From contig JAPPOQ010000033.1 of NCBI GenBank assembly GCA_028817895.1, forward strand, positions 186,001 through 250,000: 64,000 bases of DNA. The letters run 5' to 3'. This stretch comes from Ahrensia sp. Its GTDB lineage: Bacteria; Pseudomonadota; Alphaproteobacteria; Rhizobiales; Rhizobiaceae. Both the position numbers and the translations under genes were made by a program. The notes under the pieces were generated by a model. It was not told the DNA's origin. It saw only the letters and a program-made list of their open reading frames with translations, and ran no database searches. Every line of letters starts with the position of its first letter. Within the stretch, counting starts at the first letter, position 1. Shown piece by piece: positions 40,165 to 48,286 of this stretch.

Positions 40165-40924
40165 TTTCGACGAGAATTTCAGGCTGCTCAACGCAAGGAA
40201 TGTGCGCCGCCCCCTTGATCATCTCATAACGACAGTCCGGGATCATGCGTGCGGTTTCCAGAACCAGATCCGGTGGTGTTGACCCGTCCTGATCACCGCT
40301 GATGCAAATTGTCGGAATCTTGATGACCGTTGCGGCCGGACGAAGATCAGCGTCACGCAAAGCGGCACATGTTGCCAGATACCCTGCCATGGGCTGACGT
40401 TGCACCATGGTTCGGTATCCGCGCAGATCGTTCGCCCTCTGGCTGTGAAAATCTGGCGTGAACCAAAGGCTCATGATCGTGTCGAGCATGGGTTCGATGC
40501 CATTGTCCTCAACCGCCTTTATGCGTGTATTCCAACTGTCGGCGTCGCCAATTTTGGCGGCTGTGCAACACAGCACCATCGCGCGAACCAGGTCTGGCCG
40601 CAGATAGAGCAGTCCCTGGGCGATCAAGCCTCCCACTGAAAGCCCGCAGACTATGGCCTGCGAAACTCCCAGATGGTCGAGCAGTCCTGCCAGATCGTTG
40701 ACGTGATCGTCGATCTTGTAGGGGGTCTCGCCCGTTTCGGAGAGGCCGTGTCCGCGCTTGTCATAAAGCACGATGGAAAAATCACCGACCAATCGTACGA
40801 TCACGTCGCGCCAAATGCGAAAATCCGTACCAAGTGAATTGGCAAAGACCAGGGTGGGTTTGTCATCTGCCGCACTGATGACTTGATAATGCAGCGTTAC
40901 GCCGTTGACGGTGGCAAATTGCAT
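40127..40924 (-). CDS. pcaD: 3-oxoadipate enol-lactonase-like alpha/beta hydrolase
   Basis: 'VNGVTLHYQV', 'LVFANSLGTDFRIWRDV', 'YDKRGHGLSE', 'VCGLSVGGLIAQGL', 'HIPCVEQPE'. Substrate not certain. Confidence 0.75.
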   Translation of the reverse strand: MQFATVNGVTLHYQVISAADDKPTLVFANSLGTDFRIWRDVIVRLVGDFSIVLYDKRGHGLSETGETPYKIDDHVNDLAGLLDHLGVSQAIVCGLSVGGLIAQGLLYLRPDLVRAMVLCCTAAKIGDADSWNTRIKAVEDNGIEPMLDTIMSLWFTPDFHSQRANDLRGYRTMVQRQPMAGYLATCAALRDADLRPAATVIKIPTICISGDQDGSTPPDLVLETARMIPDCRYEMIKGAAHIPCVEQPEILVEIIRAFVKDAAIG

Positions 40925-41006
40925 GTCGGCTCATGGGTTGAAGCGCCGAAGCGCGGTGTGCGAGCCAGACAGTCTCACCAAAAGACTGGTGCGGCAAGCG
41001 GTGTGT

Positions 41007-42302
41007 CTATCGCGCTTCGGGAACGACGCGACGCCAGAAATCGGAATTGATGAGCGGGTCGCGCGCATCTTCCAACTCTTGCCAACGGGGATATCTCGTT
41101 TTGAAGCTCGCTTCGGACATCGTTGCATCCTTTGCGGGATAAAGCCGCCCGCCATGGGAGACCGCAATGTCTTCGAGTCGCTTCATCAGGCGAAGCGAAC
41201 ATTCTCCCCGATTGGCAATGTCGAGCGCCAGACTGTAGCCCTCTCCACCAAAGGTCATGATGCCGGGCGAGTGCTCCGGTCCATAACGTTTCAGCACCGC
41301 AAGAAAGGACCCCTGTCCCGAATGGGTGATTGCTTCCAACAATTCACCGATAGCAGACTGCGCGGTTGCCAACGGTACCAATGATTGATGTTGGAAGAAG
41401 CCGCGACGACCGTAGAGACGGTTCCAATGCGCGACGGAATCAAGCGGAAACAAGAAGGGTGAGTAGGCCTGCGTTCCGCAATAGCTTGACGCCGGGCGCG
41501 CTGCATACAGCCTGTTGAAGGCCGAGACTGAGCGTCGATTGAGGAAAAAGTCTGGCAAGGAAAGGGGCAGAGAAATTTTCGGCTCGGACGGGCCAACCTC
41601 AATCGGACCATCCAACTGCGCGTGTCTTGCCCGCGTGAAAATGCCTTTGAGTCGATTGCCTTTCAGAGAGAAACAGTCGATCCAGGCGACGCTGTAGGGC
41701 CAGTCACTCTCCGCCTCGCTGAAGGCGACAAACTCCTCCAATGTCGCGAATGGCGTGTTCTCAACATCCATCAGGCTTGATGTGATGGGAGTGAGTTGCA
41801 GACCGACCCAATCCACAAAACCGGTTAGTCCAAGCCCAGCAATGGTCAGGTTGAACAATGTCTCGCCGGGTTTGAGCCGTATGGGATCCTCTCCGCCATC
41901 CGACCTGCGCAAGCCGATTTCCGTGACGCTGTGCCCGAAGCTTCCGACCTTGTGATGGTTCTTGCCATGCACATCATTGGCGACCGCGCCGCCTATGGAA
42001 ACAAAGCGCGTGCCGGGAACCACGGGCAAGAACCAGCCCTTGGGAACCGTTTGCGCAAGCACCTCGCCGAGTGTGACCCCAGACTGAACGATGATGCGCC
42101 CCTTCCTCCAATCCGCGGAGAGAATGGCGCTGTGATTGCGAGTTTCGGCCAAGACGCCATCACTGTTGAGGGCGACATCGCCATAGGACCGGCCCATGCC
42201 GCGATACAGGTGGGTTCTGCCCTTGCGACGGGCAAGTGCGGCCTCAATGTCGATGAGGTGCTGTTGGGGGCCGGGGAGGCGGCCCCAACCCGAGGAGATC
42301 AC
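41007..42302 (-). CDS. FAD-binding oxidoreductase, DprE1-like (decaprenylphosphoryl-ribose 2'-oxidase family)
   Basis: GTG start at 42302 overlapping the upstream TGA; 'RGMGRSYGDVALN', 'VVPGTRFVSIGGAVANDVHGKNHHKVGSFGHSV', 'FLFPLDSVAHWNRLYGRRGFFQHQSLVP', 'DIAVSHGGRLYPAKDATM'. Confidence 0.87.
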   Translation of the reverse strand: MISSGWGRLPGPQQHLIDIEAALARRKGRTHLYRGMGRSYGDVALNSDGVLAETRNHSAILSADWRKGRIIVQSGVTLGEVLAQTVPKGWFLPVVPGTRFVSIGGAVANDVHGKNHHKVGSFGHSVTEIGLRRSDGGEDPIRLKPGETLFNLTIAGLGLTGFVDWVGLQLTPITSSLMDVENTPFATLEEFVAFSEAESDWPYSVAWIDCFSLKGNRLKGIFTRARHAQLDGPIEVGPSEPKISLPLSLPDFFLNRRSVSAFNRLYAARPASSYCGTQAYSPFLFPLDSVAHWNRLYGRRGFFQHQSLVPLATAQSAIGELLEAITHSGQGSFLAVLKRYGPEHSPGIMTFGGEGYSLALDIANRGECSLRLMKRLEDIAVSHGGRLYPAKDATMSEASFKTRYPRWQELEDARDPLINSDFWRRVVPEAR

Positions 42303-43735
42303 AATATCTGTCCGGCGGCGATGACCGCGCCCATAGCCACAAGGACACAAAGGCTGGTGCGGTCTTTCAGCGCAAAGATCGTCGGATCGTGATGCATCTC
42401 GCCGCGATTGATGGTCAACCAGACATAACCCAGCCAGTAGGCCAGCAAGCTGCATGCTGCGAAAGCGAGCACCGGCTCGGAGATGATCGACTGGCCCGCA
42501 AAAAGGGCATAGATCATTGTGACGATGGCAGAGCCCAGCCCGGACGCCACGCCCAGCGCCATAACAACCGCATAGTCCTCAACTCGATAGCCGCGTCCTG
42601 ACAAATCCTTCTGCCCTGACGTCCTGGAAGCGCGCAGTTGCAGTTCGATCGCGCGTTTGCCCAGCGCCAGGCTGAAGAAGAACAGCGCGAGAGACGCCGT
42701 GAACCACGGTACGAGTTCAACATTGATGACCACGCTTCCGGCAATCACACGCCAGCAAAACAACAGGCTCAGAATCAAGGCGTCAAGAATGGGAACGCGC
42801 TTCAACCTCGTCGAATACAGCACAGAGATCGCCGCATAACCGACAAGCATGGCCAGAAACTCTGTGTCAGTTGCGGCGGCGAGGGCGAACCCAGCCACAA
42901 GCAGCAACACCATGCCGAGCAGCGCGTTCTTCAGCTTCAGTCGCCCGGATGCCAGTGGACGATTGCGTTTCTGCGCATGCGAGCGGTCCGCCTGCAAGTC
43001 GAGCAGATCGTTGAAGACATAGGTCGCGCTGGCCACCAGACCGAAAGCGATGAAGGTTGCCAGCAAGGCCAGGATCCATCCGGGCTGAACCCAATCGAGA
43101 TTGAGCAGCAACATCATGAAGACGAGCGCGTTTTTCGACCACTGATGCAGCCGCATCGTTTCGATGAAGGCAGAAAGCTGCGATGGGCGCGATTCCAGCA
43201 CTTCCAGATCGATGTCATTATCACGCGCCAGGCGCAGGGCACGTCTGGAGGGCTGCACGGCATAGGCGCGTTTCGCCGCCTTCCACACCGGGACATCGTC
43301 TACGCTGTCGCCGACATAGGCAAAGCCCTGCGGATACAGGCTGCGCAGCAGCTTTGCCTTTTCTTCTCCCACCAGATTGCGTTCGTGACAGCTTCCGCCC
43401 GACCATTCAAAGTCTTCCGAAAGCCCTGCGACCTGTTGGACGATCGTACCATGGCTGCCCGAAACGAGAACACGTTGCGAGGCGGTCTGATAGGCTTCCG
43501 TGTTTCGAAGCCGGTCATTTACGGGCAGCAAGGCGATATCAAGCGCGCCGTCCATCGCCGTGTGCAGATTGTGTTTGAGGGTGGCTTTTCCCTGCCAGGC
43601 CCAACGCAACACATAGAATGAACCGCGAAGCGGATGAGCCCTCACATAGTGCAGCAACATCTCCAGACTGACGTCTGATGTGACCCAGACGCCATCCATG
43701 TCGAAGACCAGAGGTAAGTCGGCGCGCGTAGTCAT
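42299..43735 (-). CDS. HAD-like phosphatase fused to UbiA-family prenyltransferase (DPPR-synthase-like)
   Basis: N-terminal HAD 'VFDMDGVWVTSD...YVGDSVDDVPVWKAA'; C-terminal UbiA 'RLHQWSKNALVFMMLLL...SATYVFNDLLDLQADRSHAQKRNRPLASG'. Confidence 0.88.
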   Translation of the reverse strand: MTTRADLPLVFDMDGVWVTSDVSLEMLLHYVRAHPLRGSFYVLRWAWQGKATLKHNLHTAMDGALDIALLPVNDRLRNTEAYQTASQRVLVSGSHGTIVQQVAGLSEDFEWSGGSCHERNLVGEEKAKLLRSLYPQGFAYVGDSVDDVPVWKAAKRAYAVQPSRRALRLARDNDIDLEVLESRPSQLSAFIETMRLHQWSKNALVFMMLLLNLDWVQPGWILALLATFIAFGLVASATYVFNDLLDLQADRSHAQKRNRPLASGRLKLKNALLGMVLLLVAGFALAAATDTEFLAMLVGYAAISVLYSTRLKRVPILDALILSLLFCWRVIAGSVVINVELVPWFTASLALFFFSLALGKRAIELQLRASRTSGQKDLSGRGYRVEDYAVVMALGVASGLGSAIVTMIYALFAGQSIISEPVLAFAACSLLAYWLGYVWLTINRGEMHHDPTIFALKDRTSLCVLVAMGAVIAAGQIL

Positions 43736-44187
43736 GGTGATTGATCGGTGTGTTGGCCTTGTGAGCGAGTTTCAGTCGGGCATTTTGTATCTTCAACTCG
43801 GATCATACCAATCCTGCTCAACAAATCGTAACGAATCTCCAAAAGCCCTTAATGCGAAGATTTGGCGCCACGGAGGGTTTTCATGCTTAGCGCGCTTGAT
43901 TCTGAGTTATCTCGGCCTTCGCAGTGGACGAAGTGCGAGTTTGGGCCCAATTTTGGGCGTAAATTCACGCATTGTTAACGCTGTTTCAGCCTGCACAGGG
44001 CAAAATTGTGACTTTTGCGCAACAAGGATTGTCGGAACTTTCCTCACCCACGTCAATCTGGCTCCCGCGCTGTTGCGTTAGACAGGTGGACTTGTAGTTT
44101 GCGCTCAGGGACAGGGCGATTGTGTCTGACCCTTCTTGGGGCAACCGCCCTCCTACCAAATTGGTTCTTTACTGGAGATCGACCAAA

Positions 44188-45240
44188 ATGAAACTCAAAG
44201 CTCTTCTTTTGGGTTCGGCCGCTGCAATGATGAGCGTCACTGGCTTTAGCGCTGCTAACGCTGCTGACGCTGTCATCGCTGAGCCGGAGCCCGTTGAGTA
44301 TGTCCGCGTTTGCGACATGTATGGCGCAAAGTGGTTCTACCTTCCTGGCACCGAGACCTGCATTCAGTTCGACGGTTACGTCCGCGTGACCTATGAGTAC
44401 AATGATCCGGACCAGCCGACTGTGAATCCTGACGGCAGCTCGCAGTCCTCTTCTGCAAACTTCGGTTACCGTGCACGTCTGAACGTTCGTACGCGCAACG
44501 AGACTGACTACGGCACGTTGGAAGGCTGGATTCGGTTCCAGGGCAACTCCAACTCTCCGTCCGATGCGACGGTTGGTGTCGACCGTGCTTTGATCAGCCT
44601 GGCTGGTTTCCGCCTTGGTTATTCTGACTCCTATGTCACGACGCACCATGGCTACGGTCTGTATTCCGACCGTCAGGACGGTATCTACGATTACCACCAG
44701 GCAACCTTCTTCGATTACACCTACTCGTCGAATGGTTTCTCCGGCACGATCGGTACGCAGCTTTCCGGCGGTTCGCTCGGTCTGGCTCATGATGCCCGTT
44801 CGCTCGACTACTACATCGGCGTCGGTTACTCCGGCTCTTGGGGTGGTATCGCTCTGTCGGCTATCCACGACAATGAGCGTGACGCCGAAGCATACAAGAT
44901 CTCGGTTGACCTCAACCTGATCGAAAACCTCAGCGTTCGTGGTTGGTACCACTTCGACGATGGTGATTCCAAGTATGTGACTGGTTCCTACGGCCCGTTC
45001 TTCGCTGGTAGCACGCTGATCGACCAGCAGTGGGGTATCGGCATGCAGTACAAGTTCAACGACATGTTCGCTTTCCGCGCCGGTTACACCGCTGCTGACA
45101 GCGACGTTGCTGGCCTGGACACCGATTATGTGGCTGTTGGATTGGACATCCGTCCGGTTCCTGGCCTCATCATTCGTCCTGAAGCAGCCTTTGCTGACGA
45201 AGGCGAGCAGTACAGCGTTCGCGTTTACCGCACGTTCTAA
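44188..45240 (+). CDS. Rhizobial-type outer-membrane porin (Omp2/RopA-like)
   Basis: MKLKALLLGSAAAMMSVTGFSAANAADAVIAEPEPVEYVRVCDMYGAKWFYLPGTETCIQFDGYVRV...; ends in aromatic residue YRTF. Confidence 0.95.
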   Translation: MKLKALLLGSAAAMMSVTGFSAANAADAVIAEPEPVEYVRVCDMYGAKWFYLPGTETCIQFDGYVRVTYEYNDPDQPTVNPDGSSQSSSANFGYRARLNVRTRNETDYGTLEGWIRFQGNSNSPSDATVGVDRALISLAGFRLGYSDSYVTTHHGYGLYSDRQDGIYDYHQATFFDYTYSSNGFSGTIGTQLSGGSLGLAHDARSLDYYIGVGYSGSWGGIALSAIHDNERDAEAYKISVDLNLIENLSVRGWYHFDDGDSKYVTGSYGPFFAGSTLIDQQWGIGMQYKFNDMFAFRAGYTAADSDVAGLDTDYVAVGLDIRPVPGLIIRPEAAFADEGEQYSVRVYRTF

Positions 45241-45266
45241 TCGAACCTTACAGGTTTGATGCAAAG

Positions 45267-45300
45267 AGGCCTGGCAGGAAACTGCCGGGCCTTTTTCTTT
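45267..45300 (+). terminator. Rho-independent terminator of the porin gene
   Basis: AGGCCTGGCAG-GAAA-CTGCCGGGCCT (11 bp, one G-U) then TTTTTCTTTT. Confidence 0.93.
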
Positions 45301-45562
45301 TCGGGCTGCCGGTCAATCATCGTTGGCAAGTATCGGGAAACACGCTCCTGACCGCGAGACGGCCCGGAAAAGCTGCGCACTACGACGGCATGCAAATTGG
45401 GCGCGCGAGATGAAACTGATTGACGGCCGTCTTACATTGGTTTCGCCCGAGCCGTTGGTCTCGCCCGCCCCAGTCAAAGGCATGTCTGTGACGCCCATCT
45501 TGATGCGAGTCCTGCGATGGTGTCCAATGTCGGAAAACGCAGCTCACCAACCTCCTTGAATT

Positions 45563-46495
45563 ATGGATTTGATCGGATTGCCGCCGATATTCGTCATCTT
45601 CGCGCTGACTATCGCAATCGTCGTTCTGATCTATGTGTTGCGCGGGCTTTATTCGCGCGCATCGGACAGCAGAACCAGCATAAAGCCGGTCGCGGAAGCA
45701 GTTGTCGAACCCGCGCCCAGAAACACCGCGATCACCAACGCCAAAGCAGCGGTGGAGCCTTTGGTGGCGACATCTTTGCCGCCTTTGCCAAGGCCCCCAA
45801 TGCCTCCAAGTCTGACAAGCAGCGGAACAAACAAGGTGCGCGAAAGCAGCGCCGCAAAGGCCAAGCCCGCAAACGCGCAGGCCTCAAGGCGCCAGTCCGC
45901 CAGCAAAAGATTCACCAAACCAACCGATGCAAGGGTCCAATCGTCGGTCTCAAAGGCCAATCCGCGCGAGCAGATGCCAAAGACCGATGATCTGACCACA
46001 ATTCGAGGGATCGGACCCCAAAATGCAGCAAAATTGAGGGCGTTGGGCGTGCGTCGAATCGCGGATATCGCCGCATGGAGCGCGAAGGATGAAGCGCGCT
46101 TTGGCGAAGCGTTGCGTTTTGCAGGTCGAATTGAACGCGAAAAGTGGGTCGCTCAGGCGCGCGCTCTAAGCAATGATAATGTCGCCCCGGCTGATGCCGT
46201 GTCATCATATGAGCGGGTAAGCGGCACCACGCCGCGCAAGCCGCGGCGCTTGCTTGAAAAAGCGCGTCGGGGAAGACCAGATGATCTCACAGTTATCAAA
46301 GGGATCGGACCGATCATGGAGGCCAAGCTGAACGCAATCGGCATTTTTCATGTCGACCAACTCGCCAGGCTTGGACCCGCCGAGCTGACTTGGCTGGGCG
46401 ACGCTGTGGGGCAAAGCGGCAGGCCACAAAAGCAGGACTGGCAGGGGTCCGCCGAACGACATTTGGCGATCCAATCCGCAGGCAAAGCGACGTGA
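45563..46495 (+). CDS. Membrane-anchored protein with two helix-hairpin-helix-like 'DDLT.I.GIGP' domains
   Basis: N-terminal TM; 'DDLTTIRGIGPQNAAKLRALGVRRIADIAAW' and 'DDLTVIKGIGPIMEAKLNAIGIFHVDQLARL'. Confidence 0.75.
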   Translation: MDLIGLPPIFVIFALTIAIVVLIYVLRGLYSRASDSRTSIKPVAEAVVEPAPRNTAITNAKAAVEPLVATSLPPLPRPPMPPSLTSSGTNKVRESSAAKAKPANAQASRRQSASKRFTKPTDARVQSSVSKANPREQMPKTDDLTTIRGIGPQNAAKLRALGVRRIADIAAWSAKDEARFGEALRFAGRIEREKWVAQARALSNDNVAPADAVSSYERVSGTTPRKPRRLLEKARRGRPDDLTVIKGIGPIMEAKLNAIGIFHVDQLARLGPAELTWLGDAVGQSGRPQKQDWQGSAERHLAIQSAGKAT

Positions 46496-48033
46496 CGGAC
46501 TGGCATCCATCAGGCCAGGTGCTGTCAGCCGGTGGGGCCACAGTTAGAGGGATGTTCGCTTCCTCCGTTTGCGCGCATGGCGAGCGAACAGCCGTAACGG
46601 ATGGTACCCGCTCGGTTGCCTATACCGAGCTTGATCGTCGCAGCTCCGCGCTTGCCTGCTCGCTTGATGCGCAAGGCGTCTCCGTCGGCGATCGCATCGG
46701 CGTTCTCGCGCATAATTGCCTTGAATATGTGGAGATTGAACTCGCCGCTGCGAAGCTGGGTGCAATCGTGGCCGCGTTGAACTGGCGGCTTGGCCCGCGC
46801 GAGCTGACGCATTGCATTGCTCTGGCTGCGCCCAAGGTCATGATTGTCCAGCCGCATCTCACAGCACTTCTTGGCCAATGTGACGTCGATCTCACGAATG
46901 TGGTCACGGTGGGCCATGCCTACGAAGCGCTGATGTCGAATGGGGCAGAAAGCCGGACACTCAGCGAACTCGACCCCGAAGCTGGTCTGATGATCTTGTA
47001 CACGAGCGGCACGACAGGGCTGCCGAAAGGCGCTTTGATCAGCCATCGCGCTTTGGTTGCTCGCGCCGCTGCCTTCTATGCGGAGTTGCGATTGCCGCAT
47101 GATTGCGACTTCATCGCCTGGGCGCCGTTTTTCCATATGGCTTCGACCGACCATGCACTCGCGACGCTCATGCGTGGTGGCACCGTTCACGTGGTGGATG
47201 GGTACCAGGCCGATCGGATTTGCGATCTCGTTGAGCGCAACACCATTGGGTGGCTCGTCTTGATGCCCGGCATGATCGAAGATTTCGCCGAGCATTGTCG
47301 CAAAAGATGCGTTTCACCGAAGGGGATATCGGTTTGCGGCGCGATGGCGGACCTCGTGCCTCGTGAGCATATCGCCGCGATCACATCCGTTCTAAACACG
47401 CCCTATCTCAACTCCTTTGGCTCCACTGAAACCGGGTTACCACCGGCGACGGGGCTGATTTTGCCTCAGGACGGCGCGCCAACCGATCTGCGCAAGCGGC
47501 AAAGCTGCTACTGCGAGTTACGACTGGTTGATCCGCAAGACAATGATATCCCAATCGGTACGCCGGGCGAAGCTGCCTTGCGCGGCCCGACGCTGTTTAG
47601 CGGGTATTGGCAGGCAAATGAGACCAACGAAAGGGAGTTCCGCGGTGGTTGGTTTCACATGGGCGATGTTTTGCGTCGCAATGATGATGGAACGCTGGAT
47701 TATGTCGACCGCGTTAAGTATCTCATCAAGTCGGGTGGCGAAAATATCTATCCGGTTGAGATTGAGCAGGTCGTGCTCGCTGACAACAGAGTGGAAGAGG
47801 CGATTTGTGTGAGGCGCCCGGATGCGAAATGGGGCGAAGTGCCGGTATTGTTTGTCGTCAAGCGCGATGAAAGCCTTTCGGCAGGAGATCTGACCCGGCT
47901 TTGTGAGGGCAACCTGTCACGCTACAAGCGTCCCAAACAGGTCCATTTTCTGGAGGCAGATGAGTTGCCGCGCTCAACAACCGGCAAGATTCAAAGGCAT
48001 CGGCTCGAGGAACGCCTTGTGCAGCAGGGCTGA
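46492..48033 (+). CDS. AMP-dependent acyl-CoA synthetase/ligase
   Basis: GTG start overlapping the upstream TGA (GTGA); 'MILYTSGTTGLPKGALISH', 'NSFGSTETGLPP', 'FHMGDVLRRNDDGTLDYVDRVKYLIKSGGENIYPVEIEQV'. Confidence 0.92.
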   Translation: MTDWHPSGQVLSAGGATVRGMFASSVCAHGERTAVTDGTRSVAYTELDRRSSALACSLDAQGVSVGDRIGVLAHNCLEYVEIELAAAKLGAIVAALNWRLGPRELTHCIALAAPKVMIVQPHLTALLGQCDVDLTNVVTVGHAYEALMSNGAESRTLSELDPEAGLMILYTSGTTGLPKGALISHRALVARAAAFYAELRLPHDCDFIAWAPFFHMASTDHALATLMRGGTVHVVDGYQADRICDLVERNTIGWLVLMPGMIEDFAEHCRKRCVSPKGISVCGAMADLVPREHIAAITSVLNTPYLNSFGSTETGLPPATGLILPQDGAPTDLRKRQSCYCELRLVDPQDNDIPIGTPGEAALRGPTLFSGYWQANETNEREFRGGWFHMGDVLRRNDDGTLDYVDRVKYLIKSGGENIYPVEIEQVVLADNRVEEAICVRRPDAKWGEVPVLFVVKRDESLSAGDLTRLCEGNLSRYKRPKQVHFLEADELPRSTTGKIQRHRLEERLVQQG

Positions 48034-48051
48034 ACGGCGTATGGGGATTGC

Positions 48052-48123
48052 ATGATGTGTCGCATCCTTCTGCTTAGCCTAGGCCTTCCGCTTATCAGCG
48101 GCCGTCGGCTCATGCGCATCTAA
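48052..48123 (+). CDS. Putative leucine leader peptide upstream of leuA
   Basis: ATG ATG TGT CGC ATC CTT CTG CTT AGC CTA GGC CTT CCG CTT ATC AGC GGC CGT CGG CTC ATG CGC ATC TAA = MMCRILLLSLGLPLISGRRLMRI; 7 Leu and 3 Ile in 23 residues; GGGGA upstream as possible SD. Confidence 0.65.
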   Translation: MMCRILLLSLGLPLISGRRLMRI

Positions 48124-48286
48124 CAGGGGCGCCCGGCGGTCGAGATGCTCCCGCCCAATTTGCGGACCTGCCCCTTACCACAATTGTCTTGTTTGCTGCG
48201 GTGACATCTGTAGACGGATGTTGGATGCGAAGGTCAAACCGGCCAGCCGTCCAAAGCCGCGCTCGAATCGTCAAGGATGACGTCCC

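Noticed and set aside
44053-45264. 403-aa minus-strand ORF covering the whole porin gene
   Set aside because: Shadow ORF from the strong codon bias of the highly expressed porin; no domain, no start context, and it crosses the porin terminator and promoter.
48017-48045. TTGTGC-N17-TATGGG as the leuA leader promoter
   Set aside because: Weak match to consensus; would place the start site at the leader ATG itself, so not listed as a feature.
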